A stretch of DNA of 64,000 bases from Marinomonas rhizomae (GTDB lineage Bacteria > Pseudomonadota > Gammaproteobacteria > Pseudomonadales > Marinomonadaceae), in NCBI RefSeq assembly GCF_003315485.1, contig NZ_QNSE01000006.1, positions 186,001-250,000 of the forward strand, given 5' to 3'. This document shows, piece by piece, positions 9,031 through 17,471 of this stretch. Made by a program: the position numbers and the translations under genes. Position 1 is the stretch's first letter; the number at the start of each line of letters is the position of its first letter. Under the pieces are notes generated by a model. It did no database searches, was not told the origin of the DNA, and saw nothing but the letters and a program-made list of their open reading frames with translations.

Positions 9031-10011
9031 TTATTTCATGCTTTTTATTTCAGCTAGTTTCTCTGTAAACCCCATTTCCTTGGCGATCTTATTACGAACC
9101 CCCTCAGTAGCTTTTACAAAAGGCGCTATATCCACTTTATGAATAGTCATGCCTTTTTGAGTCAGCTGATCAGAAGCTTCATTCTCTAGTTTTTCACGTG
9201 ACTGACGCATCACTTTAGCTGCGACATCGGCCGCTTGCTGAACCCACTTTTTCTCATTAGAGTTAAGACCATCCCAATATCCCTGAGACATAGCAATAAC
9301 AGCGGGACTATAAAGATGCTGAGTCATCGAGGCTTGCTTTTGAACTTCATAAAGCTTTGATGTTACCGCAAGATTGATCGGATTTTCTTGTCCATCAATG
9401 GTTCCTTGTTGAAGCGCAGTGAACACTTCCGTCCAAGACATTGGGATTGGCGAAGCACCTAACGCATTAAATGTCGCTAAATGAACCCAATTTTCCATCG
9501 TTCTGATCTTTTTACCTTTAAGATCTTCGGGCTTCAAGATCGGGTCACCATTATAAGTAAGCTGGCGGAATCCATTTTCCCCCCACGCCAAACCTTTAAT
9601 CTGATGTTCTGACATTCCGTTAAGAATACCCTTCCCTATATGACTATCTAGTACGCGATGCGCATGATCATAACTTTCAAACACATAAGGAAAATCAAAA
9701 AGATAAACATCTTTATCAAAGTTCCCTAAAGGCCCCGTTGAAGAAATAGTCATTTCAATAATGCCTAGCTGCAGGCTCTCAACCACTTCACGTTCACCAC
9801 CCAAAGCACCCGCTGGTTTCAAATCGACTTCAATTTTATGGTTACTTAGCTTTTCCAGTTCTGATTTAAAAGCGTTACCGGCCGCGCCATATTGTGAATC
9901 CATCGTTTGGGTAAAAGCGAGGTTAATGGTTTTAGCCTCTAGAGCAAGCGGAGAAAAGGCGAGAGTAGTTAAAGCAGCACATTGAATTATTTTTGTCTTT
10001 ATTATATTCAT
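9031..10011 (-). CDS. TRAP transporter substrate-binding protein (DctP type), apionate cluster
   Basis: Periplasmic binding protein of 326 residues. A signal peptide covers about residues 1-26, cleaved after SPLALEA. The mature protein has DctP-family features: GGEREVVESLQLG near residue 69, KIRTMENWVHLATF near 168 with the arginine that normally pairs with the substrate carboxylate, and a TVFTALQQGTIDGQENP-type segment (here EVFTALQQG then IDGQENP) near 200-212. An AAAGGA ribosome site precedes the ATG. This DctP subgroup binds sugar acids such as gluconate, glucuronate or 2,3-diketogulonate. D-apionate is the inferred ligand from the catabolic genes upstream. Confidence 0.92.
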   Translation of the reverse strand: MNIIKTKIIQCAALTTLAFSPLALEAKTINLAFTQTMDSQYGAAGNAFKSELEKLSNHKIEVDLKPAGALGGEREVVESLQLGIIEMTISSTGPLGNFDKDVYLFDFPYVFESYDHAHRVLDSHIGKGILNGMSEHQIKGLAWGENGFRQLTYNGDPILKPEDLKGKKIRTMENWVHLATFNALGASPIPMSWTEVFTALQQGTIDGQENPINLAVTSKLYEVQKQASMTQHLYSPAVIAMSQGYWDGLNSNEKKWVQQAADVAAKVMRQSREKLENEASDQLTQKGMTIHKVDIAPFVKATEGVRNKIAKEMGFTEKLAEIKSMK

Positions 10012-10068
10012 TGGGGTTTCCTTTAATTTACGTTATTGCTTATGATCATTTTATAAATTTAGGTTTTC

Positions 10069-10905
10069 TTAAGTGATTAATTGAATACTGTGAGCAAGTT
10101 CATCTTTATTGAAGACTTTCTTCCAATCAGGATAAAGCAACTTACCCAAGCCATTATCGATTGCTTTATTACAAGCATCAGAAAATTGACCGTCAATTTC
10201 ATCAAAAATAACCGCTGACAGAATATTCATATGACCCAGAAGGAAGTCACGAGCACAATCATACGGAACACCACCATCAACCACTTCATCCATAGCTTGA
10301 CGCATTGCCGTCAACAAAGTTGCGCAAACAGTTTCAGATAAACCTGGCTCTAACATTGCCATTTGATGCAAAGTCACACGGTACGAATTTTTGATCGGTG
10401 CATAGATAGTCTTCGCAAGATCTTCCCCAAGCTCCCATGCAGAATCAGGACCTTGCAGTAAAGTTGAGACAACGCTTTGTTTGGCATGTAAACCACCAAA
10501 GTGGTCATTTAAAGCATCTTGATTAAGTTCTTTATTAAAAATGACTGGATGACAAGGATGAGTCACAAAATACACAAGATCATCACGTTTAGGGAGATGA
10601 CCAGCAAACGGTGCAGCAGCATCAAGGACCACAACCATAGTTCCCGGTTTCAAATGCTCACAAACCTGACTACTGATTTTTCCAATAAGAGTATCCGGCA
10701 CAGCCAAAATAACCGCATCAGATGCTTCTAAAGCCGAATTTTGCTGATCAGGGCCAATCGCATCAATATTAAGCTGCTCTTTTAGGTTCTTACGACCTTG
10801 CTCGCTTATTTCAACGTGATTAACCTTATAATCTGAATTTTGCAGGTTTTTAGACAAACGCATGCCCATTTTTCCGCCTGCACCGATTAAAGATATAGTT
10901 GTCAT
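10069..10905 (-). CDS. apnO: D-apionate oxidoisomerase-like NAD-dependent oxidoreductase
   Basis: Cytoplasmic dehydrogenase of 278 residues. The N-terminal Rossmann domain begins TTISLIGAGGKMG (glycine motif at residues 8-14), and a phosphogluconate-dehydrogenase-like helical C-terminal domain covers about 130-278, including HQMAMLEPGLSE. Characterised ApnO enzymes of this architecture convert D-apionate to 3-oxo-isoapionate with NAD. The assignment rests on fold, length and on lying directly between a TRAP transporter and the RuBisCO-like/DUF1537 kinase pair, which is the signature of the published D-apionate pathway. The gene follows the RuBisCO-like gene by 13 bases. An oxidoreductase for a different branched sugar acid cannot be excluded. 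Confidence 0.78.
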   Translation of the reverse strand: MTTISLIGAGGKMGMRLSKNLQNSDYKVNHVEISEQGRKNLKEQLNIDAIGPDQQNSALEASDAVILAVPDTLIGKISSQVCEHLKPGTMVVVLDAAAPFAGHLPKRDDLVYFVTHPCHPVIFNKELNQDALNDHFGGLHAKQSVVSTLLQGPDSAWELGEDLAKTIYAPIKNSYRVTLHQMAMLEPGLSETVCATLLTAMRQAMDEVVDGGVPYDCARDFLLGHMNILSAVIFDEIDGQFSDACNKAIDNGLGKLLYPDWKKVFNKDELAHSIQLIT

Positions 10906-10918
10906 ACTTACTCCACTT

Positions 10919-12145
10919 TTATTGTTTTGCTTTATGAGAAAAATACGATAATGCCTGCGATAACTCAGGATGAGTCACGGCATAATCATATATATTTTGA
11001 TCTGAAATACAGGAATCCCAAGCTTGTCTAATGGCTTTTACTCCACCCTGAGCACCCAATGGGTGACCATGTATACCACCGCCGCCGAGATACATTAGTT
11101 CTGTAGATTTACCTGTTCGATTGTAGGTTTCTGGTACCTGACCACCCCACTGACCGGAGCAAAAAACAGGTAAAGTTGCAGATAAATGGCCAAGAGGTTG
11201 AGTCATTGCATAATAAGCCTCCATCACGGAATCATTACCTTGCCAATACTTCCCATCAATACCATTAATTTGAAGATGATCTATGCCTAATAGACGCCAA
11301 ACTTTTTGCCAAACATTGAAAGAAATCCCCCAATCGCTACGCTCATTAAAAGCCAGCCCATTAGTATGAGCATGCAAAATAACACCACTAAACTTATTAA
11401 TTGAATCTAAACCGCAAATGCCTATTTGATTAACGTTTATAACAGCAGCATCACCGCCTTTGCTTTTCAAATACTCATGATTACGTTCAATTTCACCAAT
11501 ATCTGAATGACAAATGTTAAATGCATAAATGACTTTCTTACCGCTTTTTTGCTGCCAATTATCAATAACAGGCATAATAGCGTCGATGCGATCTTTTACA
11601 TGAGAGTATGGCGGACTTTGTAGTTTCTCATCGTCTTTGATGAAATCAATGTCAGCAGCCACCAGCTGTGCAACCAGATTTGCGCTGTCTTCTGGCGTAA
11701 TACCAATATTCGGTTTTAAGATCCCACCGATCACTGGCCCATCTGATATTCCCAATTTGCGATAAGTACCTTCAATACCAAATTTTGGACCTTGAAATTG
11801 AGCAACAAATTGATCGGTGAATTGAATGTCTTCTATTTTTAAACGTTCAATCACCTTAATAGAAGAGACCCCACCACAAGCAATAGTGAAAATAGCAGAC
11901 AAGTCATATCCACATAAATCAATAGGGTAAGAGATAACCACACGGCCACGATATTGCTTTAATGATGAAACGAAATTTTCTTCTACAGAAATAATTTCGG
12001 CCGAAAAGCATCCCACATTACCGCTTGAGATATCTGGAATTTTCGTAAAAGTTCCAGTTGTTTGATCATTACAGATTTTCTCAGCAACTTGAGCTAAACT
12101 GATGAAACTATGAATTAAGTACGTAACCTCAAATCTATCCATCAT
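10919..12145 (-). CDS. RuBisCO-like protein, probable 3-oxo-isoapionate-4-phosphate decarboxylase or transcarboxylase
   Basis: A form IV RuBisCO large-chain homologue of 408 residues, shorter than true RuBisCO (about 470). The carbamylation and metal motif is intact: FIKDDEKL, with K170, D172 and E173 matching K201, D203 and E204. LKPNIG keeps the catalytic K175 equivalent (K144), and SGQ (330-332) plus GGGG-HGHP retain phosphate-binding positions. Residues needed for CO2 fixation are changed: K177 is N, R295 is T and H327 is Q, by manual alignment. It is therefore not a Calvin-cycle enzyme. Next to an ApnO and a DUF1537 kinase it fits OiaX (decarboxylase giving L-erythrulose 1-phosphate) or OiaT (transcarboxylase/hydrolase giving 3-phosphoglycerate and glycolate). 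Sequence reading alone does not separate the two. The ATG directly abuts the kinase stop codon, with AGGTGGAG upstream. Confidence 0.85.
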   Translation of the reverse strand: MMDRFEVTYLIHSFISLAQVAEKICNDQTTGTFTKIPDISSGNVGCFSAEIISVEENFVSSLKQYRGRVVISYPIDLCGYDLSAIFTIACGGVSSIKVIERLKIEDIQFTDQFVAQFQGPKFGIEGTYRKLGISDGPVIGGILKPNIGITPEDSANLVAQLVAADIDFIKDDEKLQSPPYSHVKDRIDAIMPVIDNWQQKSGKKVIYAFNICHSDIGEIERNHEYLKSKGGDAAVINVNQIGICGLDSINKFSGVILHAHTNGLAFNERSDWGISFNVWQKVWRLLGIDHLQINGIDGKYWQGNDSVMEAYYAMTQPLGHLSATLPVFCSGQWGGQVPETYNRTGKSTELMYLGGGGIHGHPLGAQGGVKAIRQAWDSCISDQNIYDYAVTHPELSQALSYFSHKAKQ

Positions 12146-13459
12146 TTACTCTCCACCTGAGCATAATCGAAAAAAGAAATCTTCAGATCCCATTTGCCCA
12201 CCTTTAAGAGCCACCTCTAACCCATCTATATCACTGTCTTGAGCATGAGCTCTGCATAGAGGAACACCTGGGCAAAGTGGTGCAATAAACGTCAAAGCAT
12301 CTAAGTTTAAACTTTGAATACAGTAACCTGAGGTATCGCCACCTGCGACAGCAAGTCGCTCAATAAGACCCGTCTTTGTAACGGCTAAAGCAATAGCACC
12401 AAGGAAACTACCAAGCATTTCATCAAAATGTAGATCTCCTTCTCGAGAAGTGATCGTTGAACCGCTTTTCTGAGGACCCAAAGCGGAATACACTAAAGGC
12501 GATTTATTGCCACGAAGTAAATCAATACAAGTTTGAACGATCTCATCTAAATATTGAGACCTGTTTTCAAGTATCAATAATCTGGCGATATCAAGTTCGA
12601 CAGGAATAAAACCATGGCTCAATGCATAATCAATTTGACTACTTGTAATAGAAGAACAACTACCGGATAACGCTAAAATCCTAGACTTAGGAGTGATATT
12701 GATATTCTCTACCAGTTTATTTTGGCTATAAAGGGCATCTTCAAATCCGGATGAAGAAACAGAAAAATGCAGGCCGTCTTGGCAATGCTCATTAATCAGC
12801 ACCCCAACTTTAGCTTGAGAGGAATGATCAACAGAATCAAAGACAACCACTTTATCCTCAGCAATAAATTGCTGTAATTTAGTCGCCGCAGAATCATCGG
12901 AGTACATACTTATATTAACTGAGGCACAATCAACCTCACCCAACTGATGCATATGTTTAACCAAGTTAGCTTCTGTCATTGGTGTTGCAGGGTGACAACT
13001 CATTATGGGGTGTCGATCTATGCGATAAGTCTCCCCTTTTGAATCAGCGAACAACTCACCAAAGCAAACATAGCGCTTAATTTTTGGAGTCCCCACCACA
13101 ATAGAAGTCCAGCGAGGAGACAGAACATCAATGCCAACTTGAGTCGCAACAGCCAAGTTGCCTTTATGAAGGTTAGAATCGAAAGTTGAACAGACTTTAT
13201 AATGTATATACTTAGGGTCGAAAGAATTTAGAAAACGATATACTTTCGGTAATTCAGCTCTCATCCACGCAGGATCTTTGCTTCGACTTATTCCTGCAAC
13301 TCCGACACAGTCATAATCAGAAAAGTTAACCGCATCATTTCCCTCTGCCACACGAAGCAATAGAATCGTTTTCTTGCCACGTAAGCTTAGACTTTCAAGC
13401 ACATCAGTGGAGCCAGTGAAATCGTCTCCGTAAAATGCCAATTCTACTGTTGAGTTCAA
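12146..13459 (-). CDS. oiaK: Four-carbon acid sugar kinase family (DUF1537), probable 3-oxo-isoapionate kinase
   Basis: ATP-dependent kinase of about 437 residues with the two-domain DUF1537 architecture. The N-terminal substrate domain opens with LAFYGDDFTGSTD and carries HYKVCSTFDS near residue 100. The C-terminal nucleotide domain includes LALSGSCSS near residue 265 and VAGGDTSGYC near 370. TTG at 13459 is chosen: it has AAGGA eight bases upstream and puts the first beta strand in the normal place. An in-frame ATG at 13531 has no ribosome site and would add 24 unlikely residues. It is the first gene of the reverse-strand operon. In the D-apionate pathway this kinase makes 3-oxo-isoapionate 4-phosphate for the RuBisCO-like enzyme. 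Confidence 0.8.
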   Translation of the reverse strand: MNSTVELAFYGDDFTGSTDVLESLSLRGKKTILLLRVAEGNDAVNFSDYDCVGVAGISRSKDPAWMRAELPKVYRFLNSFDPKYIHYKVCSTFDSNLHKGNLAVATQVGIDVLSPRWTSIVVGTPKIKRYVCFGELFADSKGETYRIDRHPIMSCHPATPMTEANLVKHMHQLGEVDCASVNISMYSDDSAATKLQQFIAEDKVVVFDSVDHSSQAKVGVLINEHCQDGLHFSVSSSGFEDALYSQNKLVENINITPKSRILALSGSCSSITSSQIDYALSHGFIPVELDIARLLILENRSQYLDEIVQTCIDLLRGNKSPLVYSALGPQKSGSTITSREGDLHFDEMLGSFLGAIALAVTKTGLIERLAVAGGDTSGYCIQSLNLDALTFIAPLCPGVPLCRAHAQDSDIDGLEVALKGGQMGSEDFFFRLCSGGE

Positions 13460-13942
13460 AACCAATTCCTTATTCTTATTTTTTGACAATTCCACTAAGA
13501 GATGAAGAACAAACCTTAAGCACAATGTCATTGTTATGATTTAAAATACTCAAAAAATCATATCTATTCAATCATTATTTTGATTATTTAACTTCATAAA
13601 AACAAAAATAAATCAAAAAATCTGTTTTTACAATCAGAAAATTCACATGAGACCCACATAAAAAATATAGAAAAACCAACTATAGCAATGCAATAGGATT
13701 CTAAGCACCATCAAACATGGCAAGAAATCTTAAATACGAACGTGGTTAAAGAAGAAAAGAAAAGAGCCAATTAGAGATAATGCTAGAAAGAATGTTAAAA
13801 ATGATTTCAAATCCTCAAAATGCTCCCATGTACTTTACAAGAAAAAGAAAGCACCTGTTACTGCATAGAATTGAAACACAGCTCATCAAAAGACGACAGA
13901 TTGACATGGGGGTCATTACACAACACCCCATGTCGTAAGTCA
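13460..13942. promoter_or_regulatory. Intergenic region: promoter side of the kinase operon, hairpin near the E2 gene end
   Basis: About 480 bases with no credible gene. The part next to the kinase is very AT-rich with several TTGAT and AATCA stretches and should hold the operon promoter, though no boxes can be assigned safely. Near the other end an inverted repeat (GACATGGGG at 13903-13911, CCCCATGTC at 13926-13934) with a 14-base loop lies just past the E2 stop codon. It lacks a T-run on the reverse strand, so it is only a possible terminator or 3' end stabiliser of the dehydrogenase operon. Confidence 0.5.
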
Positions 13943-15196
13943 TTATTTCCCCCAGCTTTCTATCGCTTCGACAAAATGACTCAGAAATAAATTAGTCTGG
14001 TACGCATCCAAGGCTCGATGATCGATACTAAGAGACACATAGCATTTTGGTCGGATGACAATTATGTCTTCGCCATTCACTTCTTCCACTACGGCTCTTT
14101 TTTCAAGTTTCCCGATACCCAAAATAGCAACCTGAGGCTGGTTGATAATAATTGGCGTAGCAAATAAACTGCCACTCACGCCATGATTGGAGATGGTGAA
14201 TGTTCCATCCTTCATGTCTGCGGCAGCCAATTTACCTTGTCTGGCTTTATCGGTTTGTTGTTGAAGCGCTGATGCGATGTCAAACAAGCTCTTCTCTTGA
14301 ACCTGTTTAACAACTGGGACAATCAGCCCCTCATCGCCTAACGCTGTGCCAACACCAATGTTGATGTCTTCAAATACTTCCAAAAACTCATCATGAAAAC
14401 GTGAATTAACGACAGGAACTTTTTGCATTGCCTTAGCACTGGCGGCCAAGAAATAAGCGGTAAAAGTCAGCTTTACACCCGCTTCTTCAAAGCCCATTTT
14501 GCACATTTTTCTATGTTCTATGATGCGCCCCATGTCCATTTCAAAGACACTAGTAACATGTGGCGAAGTGTGTAGTAAGCTGTCCACCATATGATTGGCA
14601 ATTTTCTTACGCATAGAGGTATGAGGAACAAGCTTACTTTTTAGACCATGTGACTTTTCTGCTGGAATTGAAACATCTAAGTTGCTTTGCTCTTTACCCG
14701 CTTGGGCATCAATAAAGGCTAAAATATCATCTCGCGTAATACGTCCGCCTTTGCCAGTGCCGTCAATGAAAGACAAGTTCAGATTATGCTTTCTCGATAG
14801 TTTTCTGACGGCTGGTCCGATTAAATGGCGTTTTGAGTCATCGCCAGCCACATCAGATTGAACAACATCGGTCACTGGCTCATTTTGCGAAGCGTCATTA
14901 GCAATAAGAGATGACAACGTCTCTACCGAAACTTTACCGCCCTCTGACTGCTCACCACAATCTAAGTAGCCAAGAATGGTCTTTTCATCGACATTGTCAC
15001 CTGATGTCGCCAAGATTTTCCCAATAGAACCATCATTTTCGGCACACACTTCCATTGATACTTTGTCAGTCTCCAACTCCAATATAGGATCACCTTTTCG
15101 AACTTGATCACCCTCTCCTACCAGCCAAGTAGAAAATACTGCTGCCGTTCCCTCTAAAGCACCCATCGGAAGCGTAATAGTCATTGATTCGTTCAT
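13943..15196 (-). CDS. 2-oxoacid dehydrogenase E2 component (dihydrolipoyl acyltransferase), branched-chain type
   Basis: Core acyltransferase of a 2-oxoacid dehydrogenase complex, about 417 residues. Domains in order: one lipoyl domain (about 1-75, lipoyl lysine in ELETDKVSME), a flexible linker, a peripheral subunit-binding domain (GPAVRKLSRKHNL to ITRDDILAFID, about 125-162), and the catalytic domain (about 195-417) ending SIDHRALDA. The catalytic histidine motif is usually HRxxDG; here the last residue is alanine. ATG at 15196 is chosen because a strong GAGGAGG site precedes it. It starts 10 bases after the E1 stop codon, so the two are cotranscribed. No E3 gene is adjacent; a shared lipoamide dehydrogenase elsewhere is presumed. 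Acetoin dehydrogenase is an alternative. Confidence 0.85.
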   Translation of the reverse strand: MNESMTITLPMGALEGTAAVFSTWLVGEGDQVRKGDPILELETDKVSMEVCAENDGSIGKILATSGDNVDEKTILGYLDCGEQSEGGKVSVETLSSLIANDASQNEPVTDVVQSDVAGDDSKRHLIGPAVRKLSRKHNLNLSFIDGTGKGGRITRDDILAFIDAQAGKEQSNLDVSIPAEKSHGLKSKLVPHTSMRKKIANHMVDSLLHTSPHVTSVFEMDMGRIIEHRKMCKMGFEEAGVKLTFTAYFLAASAKAMQKVPVVNSRFHDEFLEVFEDINIGVGTALGDEGLIVPVVKQVQEKSLFDIASALQQQTDKARQGKLAAADMKDGTFTISNHGVSGSLFATPIIINQPQVAILGIGKLEKRAVVEEVNGEDIIVIRPKCYVSLSIDHRALDAYQTNLFLSHFVEAIESWGK

Positions 15197-15206
15197 CGTT
15201 TCCTCC

Positions 15207-17312
15207 TCACACTTCAATCAGTTTTTTCATGGCGAGAGCAATCTTTTGCTCACTCGGCACGGCTTTATCTAACAACAGAAAATTGTGAGGATTAGGGATG
15301 TCTGGCATGGTCAATCGCTGGATTGGCGCATCAAGACTAAAGAACAATTCATCGGCTAACGTCGCGGCGATTTCAGCGCCAAAACCAGCGGTTTTATTGT
15401 CTTCATGAACAATCAAACAACGTCCAGTTTTCTCGACAGAGGTCAGTATTGCCTCTTCATCCCATGGCTGAATAGTGCGAAGGTCAATCACCTCAATACT
15501 CATATCAAGACTTATTGCGGCATTCTGGCAACGCTCTACCATCGCTCCCCAACAAACTACCGTTAATGCTGTGCCTGATAAAATCGTCTTTGCTTTTCCA
15601 AATGGTATAACATAGTCATCGCCAGGATATGGGCGGCGCGACCAGCTATTATCCAGTAAAGATCGATGCTCAAAGAAAATAGTCGGGTTATTGTCTCGTA
15701 AAGCAAAACGCAGCAAACCAACAGCGTCTTCAGCGTTAGAAGGCATTGCCAATTGCCAACCGACTTTATGCGCCCACTCCACTTCGTCGCTCATGGAATG
15801 CCATGGATCACCTCGGCGGGCAAACCCGCCTGGAACTCTGACTACCATAGGCGCAGCAAATTGATTATTAGTTCTCCAGCGCATAATGCCAGTGTCGGAC
15901 AGTTGTTCAGCAGCAGGCTCGGCGTATTTGCGGAACTGTATTTCAGGCACTGGCATCAAGCCACTCAACGCCATGCCTACTGAACGACCAATAATCCCTT
16001 CTTCTGATAAACTGGTATCAAACACTCGATTACCGCCGAATTTTTCGTTCAGCCCAAGTGTTGCTCCGTGAACGCCACCTTTTGGTCCAACATCTTCACC
16101 GAATACAATCACTTTAGAGTTAGTTTCTAATTCGTAATCAAGGGTTTTACGAATCGCTGTTAGCATGTTAAGACGAGACCCTTCTGGCTTAGCTTGATCG
16201 CTTTTCGCTGGAAATACATGACCACTTGCCGCTAAACCACCTCGAAGCTGAAGCTGGTCTTTTTCGGCATAAACAAAGCGCGTAAGGTTTTCTGGATCGG
16301 GTTGCTGACGCTCCTTAGCTTTATCGACTGCATTACGAATATCACGATAACTTTCGTTTTTTAACTCTTGCCATTCATCCGCGGTCACTAAGTTATGACT
16401 TAACAGATAGCTTCTTAGCTTAGGAAGTGGGTCTCTTGATTGTTCATCGGCAATAAAGTCTGCATCTTTGTAGGTTTGAGTATCTTGAAAAGTGTGACCA
16501 CATAAACGCGGTACTTTTAATCGAAGTAAGCATGTACCTTGCCCAGAACGCACATATTCGACGGCTTCTTTTATCAGTACTGGGGTCAATTCTGGATCGG
16601 TTCCGTCGCCATCGATAATCTTTAGATTTTTATAGGCTTTAAGATTCGCCACCTGATCCCCACCAGGCGTTTGTACTTCCTGAGGCACTGAAATACCGTA
16701 GCCATTGTCTTCAATGTAAAATAAATGCGGCAAGTTATTGGTTGTCGATATGTTTAATGCCGCCCAAAAGCCACTTGTCGACATGGAAGAATCTCCTCCC
16801 ATTGAAACAGCAATGGCTCCCGCATAGCTCGCATCGTTTAACTGATTTTTATGATACAGAATAGATTGCGCCCAGCCAGAAATAGGCGAATATTGTGCAC
16901 CAACACCGCCACACATAGGGAATAACATAGCGCCTTTTCTATCAGTATTGGGGTAGTTACACACTACACCGATGTCTCTGCCATCACTGTAGCCACCCGC
17001 TTTCGCCATAGGCGATGCAACCACTTCATCCAAATCGATTCCAAGGCTCATAACGAAGGGTCTAGATCGATAATAGCCACTTGCAGCATCGTGAGGATGA
17101 GTCAGCAAAGAGCCCAAAAGAATTTGCGCAAAATCATGCCCACGAGCAGAAAACTGGTTAAACACCAACTTTTCGGGCACTAATTCTGTTTCTTCGATCT
17201 CATCTAAAGCACGAGATAAAAGCATTAATTGACTAACTTGAAGCCAATCAAACTCAGGCTTTTGACATATAAAATGTGTGACGTGATTACTTTTTTCTAG
17301 CAATTGATTCAT
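15207..17312 (-). CDS. Fused alpha/beta E1 component of a branched-chain 2-oxoacid dehydrogenase
   Basis: Thiamine-diphosphate-dependent decarboxylase in which E1 alpha and E1 beta, normally separate, form one 701-residue chain. The alpha half (about 1-340) has the family YYRSRP (80-85), the ThDP/Mg motif starting GGDSSMS (172) and ending in DNGYGIS (202-208). The beta half (about 380-701) has FGEDVGPKGGVHGAT and the transketolase C-terminal region (LIVHEDNKTAGFGAEIA). It feeds acyl groups from 2-oxoisovalerate-like acids to the E2 gene product encoded immediately downstream. The divergent Lrp-type gene at 17472 suggests BkdR-like control by amino acids. The fused arrangement is known in several bacterial lineages. 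The exact 2-oxoacid is inferred, not proven. Confidence 0.85.
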   Translation of the reverse strand: MNQLLEKSNHVTHFICQKPEFDWLQVSQLMLLSRALDEIEETELVPEKLVFNQFSARGHDFAQILLGSLLTHPHDAASGYYRSRPFVMSLGIDLDEVVASPMAKAGGYSDGRDIGVVCNYPNTDRKGAMLFPMCGGVGAQYSPISGWAQSILYHKNQLNDASYAGAIAVSMGGDSSMSTSGFWAALNISTTNNLPHLFYIEDNGYGISVPQEVQTPGGDQVANLKAYKNLKIIDGDGTDPELTPVLIKEAVEYVRSGQGTCLLRLKVPRLCGHTFQDTQTYKDADFIADEQSRDPLPKLRSYLLSHNLVTADEWQELKNESYRDIRNAVDKAKERQQPDPENLTRFVYAEKDQLQLRGGLAASGHVFPAKSDQAKPEGSRLNMLTAIRKTLDYELETNSKVIVFGEDVGPKGGVHGATLGLNEKFGGNRVFDTSLSEEGIIGRSVGMALSGLMPVPEIQFRKYAEPAAEQLSDTGIMRWRTNNQFAAPMVVRVPGGFARRGDPWHSMSDEVEWAHKVGWQLAMPSNAEDAVGLLRFALRDNNPTIFFEHRSLLDNSWSRRPYPGDDYVIPFGKAKTILSGTALTVVCWGAMVERCQNAAISLDMSIEVIDLRTIQPWDEEAILTSVEKTGRCLIVHEDNKTAGFGAEIAATLADELFFSLDAPIQRLTMPDIPNPHNFLLLDKAVPSEQKIALAMKKLIEV

Positions 17313-17471
17313 AGAGGTACACCATCTTCAGCGGCTTTTCAGCTTTATTGTTATAAGTATGATGTCGTTAATCTTATCTATGATTCAGCGAAATTATCTT
17401 TCTTAATTGCCAAGTCTTTGACAAACTGAGCAACAAAGTTTCTTCAAATAACAAAAAACGGAAACACTTTC

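Noticed and set aside
13903..13934. Hairpin after the E2 gene as an intrinsic terminator
   Set aside because: The stem is good but the reverse strand has no T-run after it, so it is only noted within the intergenic entry.
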